From JAADGZ01 sp964596835 (GTDB lineage Bacteria > Pseudomonadota > Gammaproteobacteria > UBA6429 > Thiohalophilaceae): a stretch of 14,655 nt of DNA. Both the position numbers and the translations under genes were made by a program. Shown here one piece after another: positions 7,061 to 13,919 of this stretch (the stretch's first letter is position 1; the number at the start of each line of letters is the position of its first letter). The notes beneath the pieces were generated by a model. The model did no database searches and was not told the DNA's origin. It saw nothing but the letters and a program-made list of their open reading frames with translations. Where the stretch lies: contig CAZQVV010000066.1 in the NCBI GenBank assembly GCA_964596835.1, forward strand, positions 1 through 14,655, written 5' to 3'.

Positions 7061-8872
7061 ATGTCCGGCCGCATTCCTCAATCCTTTATCGATGATCTTA
7101 TTAACCGTATCGACATAGTCGAAGTCGTGGACAGCCGTGTGCCGCTAAAAAAAGCCGGTCGCGAACATACTGCCTGCTGCCCCTTCCACAACGAAAAAAC
7201 ACCTTCCTTTACCGTCAGCTCCGCCAAACAGTTCTATCACTGTTTTGGCTGTGGCGCCCACGGTACAGCAGTAGGGTTCCTGATGGAATATGATCATATG
7301 AGTTTCCCCGAGGCGATTGAGGAACTGGCCCGCCAGGCTGGGCTGGACGTGCCCTATGAAGGTGGGACACGCGCAGAAGCCGATCCTGCCCGGCAAAAAC
7401 AGAGCCAGGATCTCTATGCCATTCTTGCCCGTGCCGAGCAGTTCTATCAGCAGCAATTGCGTCAGCATTCCCAATTTCAACGGGCCATTGATTATCTAAA
7501 ACAACGAGGCCTGAGCGGGCAGGTTGCCGCTGACTTTGGGATCGGCTTTGCTCCCCCCGGCTGGGACAACCTGATCCACCACATGGGCAGCAGCGACGCC
7601 CTGCAGGAACAACTGGTGACTACGGGGATGCTAATCCGTAAGGATGGGGGGCGTTGTTATGATCGTTTTCGTGATCGGATCATGTTTCCCATCCGTGATC
7701 TACGCGGCCGTTGTATCGGCTTTGGGGGGCGTATCCTGCCTGATGCCGCTGAAGCTAATCAAGATAGTGAAGTTAAAAAGCCGGCAAAATACCTGAACTC
7801 CCCCGAAACCCCCCTGTTTCACAAAGGACAGGAACTTTACGGCCTGTTTGAAGTGCGCCGGGCCTTACGTGATATTCCCCGCTTACTGGTGGTGGAGGGT
7901 TATATGGATGTGGTGGCGCTGGCCGAGGCCGGAATCCACTATGCCGTGGCGACCCTCGGCACCGCCACCACCGTGGATCACCTCAACCGTCTGTTTCGCC
8001 TCTGTAGTAAGGTGGTCTTCTGTTTTGACGGCGATCGCGCCGGGCGGGAAGCTGCCTGGCGGGCGCTGGAGAATGCCCTGCCGGTGATGCAGGAGGGTCG
8101 TCAGATTCGCTTTATGTTTTTGCCCGATGGAGAAGATCCGGATACCCAGGTAAAAAAAATTGGCTCGGCGCGTTTTGAATCGGAGATCGATGCCGCCATG
8201 CCCTTTTCCACATTTTTCTTTGAGCGCTTGAGAGAACCTCTGGACATGGACAGTATGGATGGTCGCGCTCAGCTGGCTAACCAGGCAACCCCCCTGCTGG
8301 CTAAATTGCCTGCCGGTGTGATGAGGGAGACGATGGAAGATCAACTCGGTCGATTTACGCGTCTGCAAAATCCTGTTCGCCCGTCTTCGACGGGCGCATT
8401 TCTGCCCCGCCGTTACCGGGCACCAGCCAGGCTCACCCGATCTGCGCCACCGTCTCGGGTTCGTTATATTCTTCAGCGCCTGCTGCATCACCCTGAACTG
8501 GCGCAGCAGGCGGGTGATCTGAGTCGTTTCAGCAAGGGAGGTGTTCCCGGACTGGATTTACTCATCGAAGTTCTTGAAATCCTGCAAATACATACCACAC
8601 TTAAGACAGGCAGCCTGATTGAGCATTTCCGCGAAAGTGACAAAGCCTCACATTTGCAGAAATTGGCTGTCTGGCAACCGGAAGTGGACGACGAGGCCTC
8701 GCTGGTTGAGGAATTTACCACGGCTCTGAACAAACTGGAACAGATGTGCCTGCAGCAGCGTTATGATGCCTTGCTGGCGCAGTCCAACCTGGGGCCACTC
8801 TCGGCTGGAGACGAAGCCGAGTATCGTGAACTGTTCCAGAAGCTGAACAAAAATAAATGTAACCACCCATAG
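7061..8872 (+). CDS. dnaG: DNA primase
   Basis: DnaG makes the RNA primers for chromosome replication with the replicative helicase. From the ATG at 7061 it has 603 residues and begins MSGRIPQSFIDDL like E. coli (MAGRIP...); a longer frame reaching upstream would translate the heptad repeat, so I reject that start. The CHC2 zinc ribbon is C40, H43, C61, C64. The TOPRIM core shows EGYMD (279-283), DGDRAG (323-328) and EDPD (358-361), the acidic metal-binding residues. The C-terminal helicase-interaction domain starts after a variable linker at about 440-465. Compared with E. coli there are about 11 extra residues between FGGR and KYLNSPET (about 225-242). Third gene of the rpsU operon; 202 bp separate it from rpoD. 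Confidence 0.97.
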   Translation: MSGRIPQSFIDDLINRIDIVEVVDSRVPLKKAGREHTACCPFHNEKTPSFTVSSAKQFYHCFGCGAHGTAVGFLMEYDHMSFPEAIEELARQAGLDVPYEGGTRAEADPARQKQSQDLYAILARAEQFYQQQLRQHSQFQRAIDYLKQRGLSGQVAADFGIGFAPPGWDNLIHHMGSSDALQEQLVTTGMLIRKDGGRCYDRFRDRIMFPIRDLRGRCIGFGGRILPDAAEANQDSEVKKPAKYLNSPETPLFHKGQELYGLFEVRRALRDIPRLLVVEGYMDVVALAEAGIHYAVATLGTATTVDHLNRLFRLCSKVVFCFDGDRAGREAAWRALENALPVMQEGRQIRFMFLPDGEDPDTQVKKIGSARFESEIDAAMPFSTFFFERLREPLDMDSMDGRAQLANQATPLLAKLPAGVMRETMEDQLGRFTRLQNPVRPSSTGAFLPRRYRAPARLTRSAPPSRVRYILQRLLHHPELAQQAGDLSRFSKGGVPGLDLLIEVLEILQIHTTLKTGSLIEHFRESDKASHLQKLAVWQPEVDDEASLVEEFTTALNKLEQMCLQQRYDALLAQSNLGPLSAGDEAEYRELFQKLNKNKCNHP

Positions 8873-8923
8873 CCGTTGACTCCGGCCTTGAAATCAGAGG
8901 CCTGTGCCTACACAAAGCTTACC

Positions 8924-8935
8924 CGGGTTAACCCG
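8924..8935. promoter_or_regulatory. Perfect 12-bp palindrome in the dnaG-rpoD spacer
   Basis: CGGGTTAACCCG is a perfect palindrome, overlapping a second one (ACCCGGGT, 8921-8928). It lies 140 bases before the rpoD start and upstream of a weak promoter candidate (TTAAAA 8954-8959, 17 bp, TATAGA 8977-8982). Such a site could be an operator for a promoter internal to the operon. Function is inferred only from symmetry and place. Confidence 0.35.
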
Positions 8936-9074
8936 ATAAATAGTAAGTTTTCATTAAAAATCGGCGGAAACAAGCATATAGAACTGGACTGAATCAGACT
9001 TTCGTGTAAACTTGGTTAGTTTTTCGTTGCCATTTATGGAACCGACCCAAATGAATCCTGTCAGAGTGCAAGTA

Positions 9075-10886
9075 ATGGATCAAAATCAGCAGCAATCACA
9101 GCTTAAGGTATTGATCGCGAAAGGAAAGGAGCAAGGCTACCTGACCTACGGCGAAGTCAATGATCACCTGCCCAACGATATCGTCGATCCCGAGCAGATC
9201 GAAGATATCGTCGCCATGATTAACGATATGGGCATTACGGTGTATGAAACCGCGCCGGATAACGACACCATACTCGAAGCCAACACGGCTGTTGACGAAG
9301 ATGCCGCTGAGGAAGCCGCCGCCGCGCTGGCCAGTGTGGACAGTGAGTTTGGCCGCACCACCGATCCGGTGCGCATGTACATGCGTGAAATGGGTGCCGT
9401 GGAATTACTGACCCGCGCGGGTGAAATCGAAATCGCCAAACGCATCGAAGAAGGTCTCCGACAGATGCTTTCCTCGCTGGCCATTTATCCCGCCACGGTA
9501 GAAGAACTACTGGCCAGCTATGACAAAATCGCCGTTGAAGAGATGAAGCTGACGGACATTATTTCCGACTTCATCGATCCCAATGCGCCCGACAATATCC
9601 CCACGCCTGCCGAGGTGGCCGCCAGCCGTGAAGCCGCCGCCAGCAACGACACAGAAGAAGTTATCGATACCGGTCCGGATCCGGAAGAAGCGCGTGGGCG
9701 CTTTGAGAAAATCCGCAAATTGCAAAAACGCGTTATCAATACGATTAGCAAGCATGGGCATACTGATGAAAAATGCGAAAAGATCCGCAAGGAGCTCATT
9801 GCTGAAGTCATGCAACTCAAGCTAACGCCAAAGACCGTGGATCGCCTGCTCGGCAACATGCGCAATCTGATTGCAGACATTCGTAGGCACGAAAAAATTA
9901 TCATGCACACCTGTGTTGATGAGGCGCGTATGCCACGCAAGGAATTCATTACCTCCTTCCCGGCGAGCGAAACCGACCTGAACTGGCTACAAAGGCACAT
10001 TGATGCTGAAGCGAAATATTCCAGCGTGCTCGAAGAACACCGGGACGAAATTCTGCGCGCCCAGCAGAAGCTGAAAGCGCTGGAGACCAACAGCGGCATC
10101 ACCATCACCGACATCAAGGACATCAACCGGAAAATGTCGATTGGTGAAGCCAAGGCGCGCCGTGCAAAAAAGGAAATGGTCGAAGCCAACCTGCGACTGG
10201 TGATCAGTATCGCCAAAAAATACACCAACCGCGGACTACAATTCCTCGATCTTATTCAGGAAGGCAATATCGGCCTGATGAAAGCCGTGGACAAATTCGA
10301 ATATCGCCGCGGTTACAAGTTCTCGACCTATGCCACCTGGTGGATTCGTCAGGCCATCACTCGCTCGATTGCGGATCAAGCGCGCACGATTCGTATTCCC
10401 GTGCATATGATTGAAACCATCAACAAGCTCAATCGTATCTCGCGGCAGATGCTGCAGGAGATGGGACGCGAGGCCACACCGGAAGAACTGGCCGAGCGCA
10501 TGGAAATGCCGGAAGACAAGGTGCGCAAGGTACTGAAGATCGCCAAAGAGCCGATCTCCATGGAAACGCCGATTGGTGATGATGAAGACTCCCATCTGGG
10601 TGACTTCATTGAAGATCAGAATGTCGTCTCACCGATCAATTCCGCCACCTCATCCGGCCTCTCGGAAACCACCCAGCAAGTGCTGGAAGGACTCACGGCA
10701 CGAGAAGCCAAGGTGTTGCGCATGCGTTTCGGTATCGACATGAACACCGACCACACGCTGGAAGAAGTCGGCAAACAATTCGACGTCACCCGCGAGCGTA
10801 TTCGTCAGATCGAAGCCAAGGCCCTACGCAAATTGCGTCATCCCAGCCGCTCCGATCACCTGCGCAGTTTTCTGGATATAGAATAA
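9075..10886 (+). CDS. rpoD: RNA polymerase primary sigma factor RpoD (sigma-70)
   Basis: The housekeeping sigma factor directs RNA polymerase to most promoters. From the ATG at 9075 it has 603 residues and begins MDQNQQQSQLKVLI like E. coli MEQNPQSQLKLL; in-frame ATGs at 9036 and 9051 and a TTG at 9012 would add 8-21 unusual residues and lack better ribosome sites. Region 1.1 includes GYLTYGEVNDHLP, region 1.2 DPVRMYMREMG (about 96-106), then a non-conserved acidic insert. Region 2 starts near residue 371 (ANLRLVISIAKKYTNRG), with the -10 reading TYATWWIRQAITR. Region 4 begins near 541 (TAREAKVLRMRFG) and its HTH near 561-586. These are almost identical to E. coli. Last protein gene of the operon, followed by hairpins and tRNA-Ile2. 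Confidence 0.98.
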   Translation: MDQNQQQSQLKVLIAKGKEQGYLTYGEVNDHLPNDIVDPEQIEDIVAMINDMGITVYETAPDNDTILEANTAVDEDAAEEAAAALASVDSEFGRTTDPVRMYMREMGAVELLTRAGEIEIAKRIEEGLRQMLSSLAIYPATVEELLASYDKIAVEEMKLTDIISDFIDPNAPDNIPTPAEVAASREAAASNDTEEVIDTGPDPEEARGRFEKIRKLQKRVINTISKHGHTDEKCEKIRKELIAEVMQLKLTPKTVDRLLGNMRNLIADIRRHEKIIMHTCVDEARMPRKEFITSFPASETDLNWLQRHIDAEAKYSSVLEEHRDEILRAQQKLKALETNSGITITDIKDINRKMSIGEAKARRAKKEMVEANLRLVISIAKKYTNRGLQFLDLIQEGNIGLMKAVDKFEYRRGYKFSTYATWWIRQAITRSIADQARTIRIPVHMIETINKLNRISRQMLQEMGREATPEELAERMEMPEDKVRKVLKIAKEPISMETPIGDDEDSHLGDFIEDQNVVSPINSATSSGLSETTQQVLEGLTAREAKVLRMRFGIDMNTDHTLEEVGKQFDVTRERIRQIEAKALRKLRHPSRSDHLRSFLDIE

Positions 10887-10894
10887 AGCAAAAA

Positions 10895-10919
10895 CAGTGC
10901 CTGCTAAAAACAGGCACTG
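10895..10919 (-). terminator. 9-bp hairpin after rpoD, with T-run on the minus side
   Basis: CAGTGCCTG (10895-10903) and CAGGCACTG (10911-10919) form a perfect 9-bp stem with a 7-base loop, nine bases past the rpoD stop. In the plus direction it is followed by CCCCC, not T. Read on the minus strand it is followed by TTTTT (plus A10890-10894), so the intrinsic-terminator shape points leftward. It may still block or stabilise rpoD mRNA in the plus direction. Confidence 0.5.
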
Positions 10920-10930
10920 CCCCCGCATCG

Positions 10931-10971
10931 ACTCGTTGTAATCGTCAGATGACGATTTTTACAAATCGAGT
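10931..10971 (+). terminator. Large hairpin, likely terminator of the rpsU-rpoD operon
   Basis: A long imperfect stem pairs ACTCG (10931-10935) with CGAGT (10967-10971), TTGTAA (10936-10941) with TTACAA (10959-10964), and TCGTC with GACGA around an AGAT loop at 10947-10950. The inner 7-bp stem AATCGTC/GACGATT (10940-10946, 10951-10957) runs into a T5 tract (10956-10960), which gives the shape of an intrinsic terminator in the plus direction. The alternative longer pairing uses the same T's in the stem. Confidence 0.6.
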
Positions 10972-10977
10972 TATACT
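10949..10977 (+). promoter_or_regulatory. Promoter for tRNA-Ile2
   Basis: ATGACG (10949-10954) and TATACT (10972-10977) are spaced by 17 bp. The predicted start, near 10984, is about five bases before the tRNA, a short leader usual for tRNA genes. The -35 lies inside the terminator hairpin of the upstream operon, so the two signals are nested. Confidence 0.5.
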
Positions 10978-10988
10978 CCACATCCTTT

Positions 10989-11065
<77 letters not shown>

Positions 11066-11129
11066 ACTATAAATATATTTGCGTATGTTGTGCATGGAAG
11101 CATAGTTTGTCCTCTTTATTCCTTATTTG

Positions 11130-11141
11130 GCTCTAACCAAC
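11130..11141 (-). repeat. Inverted 12-base copy of the tRNA D-arm
   Basis: The minus strand here reads GTTGGTTAGAGC, identical to the D-loop and 3' D-stem of the tRNA (11003-11014). The match is exactly 12 bases and stops on both sides. It lies 65 bases beyond the tRNA, in the AT-rich gap before the E2-like gene. It may be a tRNA fragment left by integration or rearrangement, or chance. Confidence 0.45.
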
Positions 11142-11174
11142 CAGAAATTATTTGATATAACTCTGGCATAAAAA

Positions 11175-11954
11175 TCAAACCGATATTAACTCGACAATTT
11201 TTGGAGGATTTAATTGTTTATGGATAAAGTTAATAACCACTTCGGGTGGTTTTCGGTGACCGCTGAAGCACTTTAAAATAAAGTTAACGGCATCGGCAAC
11301 CTGATTACTTTTAATATCTTTTATTTGGCAGCATTCACCATATAATTTGTCAGACTGTCTGCACCCACAGTATTCATCCGATCTCAACTCCAAAACTCTC
11401 TCATAAGGAAAATGGACAGCCTGTTGTCCTGGCCAGCGACCATATTTTCCCAAATACATGTGTCGTAACGTCCAAAGTGAGTATAAATCCAAAAGCTCAA
11501 CTATAGGTTTACCCTTTAACCACGTACCATCTGATTGTTCGAAGGCACAGATCGAACCATCAGGAAAATTTGTATGTCGTGGGCCGATCCAGTCAATATT
11601 AATAGAGCCCACCCAAAATCCCCAGCCCTTAACAACAAGGTTCTTTGCATACGGAATAACTACGAGAAAAGTTGCTGGTCGATTAAGGCCAAACAAAATT
11701 TCACTTTCTGTCAACAATATTAAACCATCTTGCTGATGCCAGACCTGAGTTTTTGGATAGGCTTTATATACCGCATCTAATTCCGACCCATACTGCGTTT
11801 GAACGTCTGCGCAGATGAGCGGTGGGGTTTTATTGGGCGACCTTTGCCTTCTGGCGGCCCGTTTCCATGCTCTGGTTTTGGATCTTCTCGATGTTGTTTC
11901 TTCATCTTTCGTTTCCTCGCCCATAATTGAAGTAACGGAAAGCTCACTGGGCAT
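11175..11954 (-). CDS. E2-like (ubiquitin-conjugating fold) protein with SEC-C-like cysteine cluster
   Basis: I do not know a named gene for this 259-residue protein. Its central stretch HTNFPDGSIC (127-136) followed by DGTW (142-145) resembles the E2 active site HPN...DGSIC...W of ubiquitin-conjugating enzymes, making Cys136 the likely catalytic cysteine; it is followed by a helix and GRWPGQ, as in bacterial E2-like defence proteins I recall. A Cys cluster C196-G-C198...C208-C209 with Tyr in between looks like a SEC-C zinc motif with one extra residue. The N-terminus is charged and low in complexity (SRRSKTRAWKRAARRQR). Start: GGAGGGG seven bases before the ATG at 11954 is strong; an ATG at 12044 in frame would add 30 residues but lacks a ribosome site. 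Last gene of a three-gene minus-strand unit. No E1, JAB peptidase or ubiquitin-like partner is seen in the window. Base composition is more AT-rich than the core. Confidence 0.65.
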   Translation of the reverse strand: MPSELSVTSIMGEETKDEETTSRRSKTRAWKRAARRQRSPNKTPPLICADVQTQYGSELDAVYKAYPKTQVWHQQDGLILLTESEILFGLNRPATFLVVIPYAKNLVVKGWGFWVGSINIDWIGPRHTNFPDGSICAFEQSDGTWLKGKPIVELLDLYSLWTLRHMYLGKYGRWPGQQAVHFPYERVLELRSDEYCGCRQSDKLYGECCQIKDIKSNQVADAVNFILKCFSGHRKPPEVVINFIHKQLNPPKIVELISV

Positions 11955-12052
11955 AATGACCCCTCCGTTTTTTACAACAGGGTAGATATTGTTATCTAGC
12001 TGGTACCCAATATCCTGTAATGTTTGTTGTGCGCTTAAATACATAATTATTA

Positions 12053-12416
12053 TTAAACCAACGGAAGTGACTTCGGTGTCGACGAATCCATAATCAAATG
12101 TAATAAATAAGCGCCTCCAGCAATAATTCCCACCGTTTTTAGACATTTTTCAACATCATCTGATGTTTCCCAGTTCAACAGTTTGTACGTTCCATGACCA
12201 ACTAACCCTGCAAAAGTGAAGCTGTGAAAAAACTGGCGATGGTTAGGGTTACCAATAGGATGGTTCTAAAACATCCGGTAAGGTTCCACAGGCCGAAGCC
12301 AGGGCAGCATGGATGAAGGGTTTATGAGTACTCTTCCCTTTTTTGCTTTCTGTGTATGCGGATATTCCCCATACAACCAGCCCAGTCACGAGTCGATGTG
12401 CAACTGCATTTGGCAT
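12053..12416 (-). pseudogene. YdjM/DUF457-like membrane metal-dependent hydrolase, frameshifted
   Basis: From the ATG at 12416 the frame gives 55 codons and stops at TAA (12249-12251). Skipping one base after codon 52 (the T of CCA-T-CCT, near 12260) opens a frame that runs to a TAA at 12053-12055, for a 120-residue product. The joined protein has the family's features as I recall them: N-terminal His7, LPDVLEP (46-52, Asp48 and Glu51), PNHRQFFHS (57-65), a glycine-rich membrane helix, and YLLHLIMDSSTPKSLPL (103-119, His106 and Asp110). These fit the inner-membrane hydrolases of the YdjM group (PF04307). AAGGAG seven bases before the ATG and a one-base gap after the 57-aa gene's stop indicate translational coupling. 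It may be a true pseudogene, a sequencing error or a +1 frameshifting gene. Confidence 0.75.
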
Positions 12417-12417
12417 C

Positions 12418-12591
12418 TTATTTCTCCTTTGTCACGCCTTTGAAAGGCTTGTTGTCCGATTTCTGATCCAGAAACCGGCCAGTATCGCTGTCCCGCTTGA
12501 CCCAGCGGTCATTTTGAGGGTTATATGTCTGTGAACGGTTACGAGCAGCACCATTTCGTCGTCCGTCACCTTTGGGTGGATTGGTAGCCAT
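12418..12591 (-). CDS. Small basic 57-aa conserved-type protein
   Basis: A short gene overlapped by longer spurious frames. It starts at ATG 12591 after a perfect AGGAGGTGA (12598-12606), and its TAA is one base from the ATG of the next gene. The protein is hydrophilic and rich in Lys, Arg, Asn and Asp, starting MATNPPKGDGRRNGAARNRS, with WVKRDSDTGRFLD in the middle (30-42) and ending PFKGVTKEK. I recall similar small hypothetical proteins (GDGRR.GA..NRSQ.YNP...W.KRD..TGRF.D.K....PFKGV) in many proteobacteria, with no known function. It has no membrane segment and no C-terminal glycine, so it does not look like a ubiquitin-like modifier. First gene of the minus-strand unit. Confidence 0.8.
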   Translation of the reverse strand: MATNPPKGDGRRNGAARNRSQTYNPQNDRWVKRDSDTGRFLDQKSDNKPFKGVTKEK

Positions 12592-12636
12592 AAGCGCTCA
12601 CCTCCTGTTTCATAAATAAATTCGATTGCGTCTAGC

Positions 12637-12666
12637 TTGACTAAATTGGCAGCCATTAGCTATAGT
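12637..12666 (+). promoter_or_regulatory. Promoter of the Xre-ImmA gene
   Basis: TTGACT (12637-12642), an 18-bp spacer and TATAGT (12661-12666) are close to sigma-70 consensus. The predicted start near 12673 leaves about 46 bases to the ATG at 12719, where TGGAG is seven bases upstream. Confidence 0.65.
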
Positions 12667-12703
12667 TTACATTATAGCAATAAAAGATCAAGTTTTGTAA
12701 ACT
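12659..12703. promoter_or_regulatory. Operator-like palindromes shared by the divergent promoters
   Basis: GCTATA (12659-12664) and TATAGC (12673-12678) form an inverted repeat with an 8-bp centre that contains both -10 boxes. A second palindrome, AGTTT-TGT-AAACT, lies at 12691-12703, and its half AGTTTAC recurs at 12664-12670, facing GTAAACT at 12697-12703. Repeated half-sites over both promoters fit autoregulation by the Xre HTH protein encoded next to them. Binding is inferred. Confidence 0.5.
12671..12700 (-). promoter_or_regulatory. Promoter of the 57-aa/YdjM/E2 unit
   Basis: Read on the minus strand, a perfect TATAAT (plus 12671-12676) follows a weak TTACAA (plus 12695-12700) at 18 bp. 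The start would be near 12664, leaving a leader of about 70 bases before the ATG at 12591. It overlaps the opposite promoter. Confidence 0.5.
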
Positions 12704-12718
12704 GAATGGAGTCTAACG

Positions 12719-13825
12719 ATGATTGGAGAACGTATACACCAGGCGCGCAAAGCGTCCGGCTTATCCCTGCGCGCCCTGGCCGAAAAAGCCGGAATTTCAG
12801 CCATGGCGATATCCAAATACGAGAATAACCAGTCCGTCCCCTCATCAGGCGTCATACTTAATATTGCCAAGGCACTGGGTGTGCGTACTGAGTATTTCTT
12901 CCGCCATGTCACTATTAAGCTGGAAAATGTCAATCATCGTGAGCATGAAAAACTTCCAGAAAAAGAGGAACTTAAAGTCCGGGCCGATGTTACCGATCAG
13001 CTTGAGCGCTGGGTGATGCTGGAGAAATTCCTGCCTGTGCCATGGTCCCGGCCTTTTGAATTGCCGCCCGATTCGCATGAACAAATTTCGGATTATGATG
13101 AAATCGAAGGCATTGCAACGGGTGTCCGCAAACACTGGAATCTGGGTTTAAATCCTGTCCCTGACCTAATAGACACTCTCGAAACCAAGGGCATCAAGGT
13201 TTTTATTACAAAGTATGATGGCCATAAGAACTTCAACGGCCTGTCGGCAACAGTTAATGGTACACCGGTGATTGTAGTCGGCAAACACTGGGAAGGAGAC
13301 CGCCAGCGTTTCACTCTTAGCCATGAGTTGGGTCATCTGGTATTGCATGGCCGTTTGTCAGATTTGCTTGATGAAGAAACCGCCTGTCATCGTTTTGCAG
13401 GTGCTTTTCTTGCGCCACAAGAAATGGTTAAAAGTGTACTGGGTGAACGACGCACCTGGCTAGAACCACAGGAACTGATGATGTTAAAACATGAATGGGG
13501 ACTTAGCATGCAGGCCTGGTCCTATCGTGCCCATAATCTTGGCATTACCAGTAAAGAGGCGCACAAGGAGATATGGCGTCGTTATTTGCAAAAATGGAAA
13601 AAAGCCCAGCGCGAGCCGGACCCGCAGGTGCCGAAAGAAAAAACTCGGCTGTTCGCACAACTTCTATATCGGGCGCTGGCAGAGGATATGATCAGCGAAG
13701 CAAAAGCGGCCGAACTATTGAGTATGCCACTATCAACGTTTCATGCATGCCGCATGCTCAATTGCCCGGATGAGACTGGTTCTGACTCCAAAAACATAGA
13801 AGAAACCAAAACGGCGGGATCCTAA
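12719..13825 (+). CDS. Xre-family HTH regulator fused to ImmA/IrrE metallopeptidase
   Basis: A 368-residue fusion. Residues 4-58 are an Xre/Cro HTH (RIHQARKASGLSLRALAEKAG, then SKYENNQSVPS). The middle to C-terminal part is an ImmA/IrrE-type zinc peptidase with HELGH (202-206), the HExxH site, and the downstream EETACHRFAGAFLAP (219-233) that supplies the third ligand. ImmA of ICEBs1 cleaves a phage-type repressor, and IrrE acts in the DNA damage response; this fused form (COG2856 with Xre) is known from predicted toxin-antitoxin and stress modules. A C-terminal helical part (about 300-350) may bind the partner. TGGAG seven bases before the ATG supports the start. The gene is followed, after 94 bp, by a PIN-domain gene on the same strand and diverges from the E2-like unit. 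It probably regulates its own promoter and the opposite one. Confidence 0.9.
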   Translation: MIGERIHQARKASGLSLRALAEKAGISAMAISKYENNQSVPSSGVILNIAKALGVRTEYFFRHVTIKLENVNHREHEKLPEKEELKVRADVTDQLERWVMLEKFLPVPWSRPFELPPDSHEQISDYDEIEGIATGVRKHWNLGLNPVPDLIDTLETKGIKVFITKYDGHKNFNGLSATVNGTPVIVVGKHWEGDRQRFTLSHELGHLVLHGRLSDLLDEETACHRFAGAFLAPQEMVKSVLGERRTWLEPQELMMLKHEWGLSMQAWSYRAHNLGITSKEAHKEIWRRYLQKWKKAQREPDPQVPKEKTRLFAQLLYRALAEDMISEAKAAELLSMPLSTFHACRMLNCPDETGSDSKNIEETKTAGS

Positions 13826-13919
13826 AATAAGATAAACAGGATGTTTCAATAGACGGCGAGCGGGAAAATCGGATGAATCGCGGTTAACCTGGAACAGGAA
13901 ACGGAACTGAGAGTAACGG

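Noticed and set aside
8876..8902. TTGACT and a GGCCT/AGGCC hairpin just after dnaG as promoter or terminator
   Set aside because: No -10 at a proper distance, and the 5-bp stem has no T-run.
11955..12146. Longer N-terminus for the E2-like protein
   Set aside because: The first part overlaps the second half of the YdjM-like gene in another frame and lacks a ribosome site, whereas GGAGGGG precedes the ATG at 11954. The ATG at 12044 stays a minor alternative.
12152..12167. AACATCA-TC-TGATGTT palindrome as an operator
   Set aside because: It lies inside the YdjM-like coding region (residues TSDDV), so it is probably incidental.
12432..12656. A 74-codon minus-strand frame over the 57-aa gene
   Set aside because: It has no ribosome site and reads another frame of the region; the 57-aa frame has a perfect Shine-Dalgarno and coupling to the next gene.
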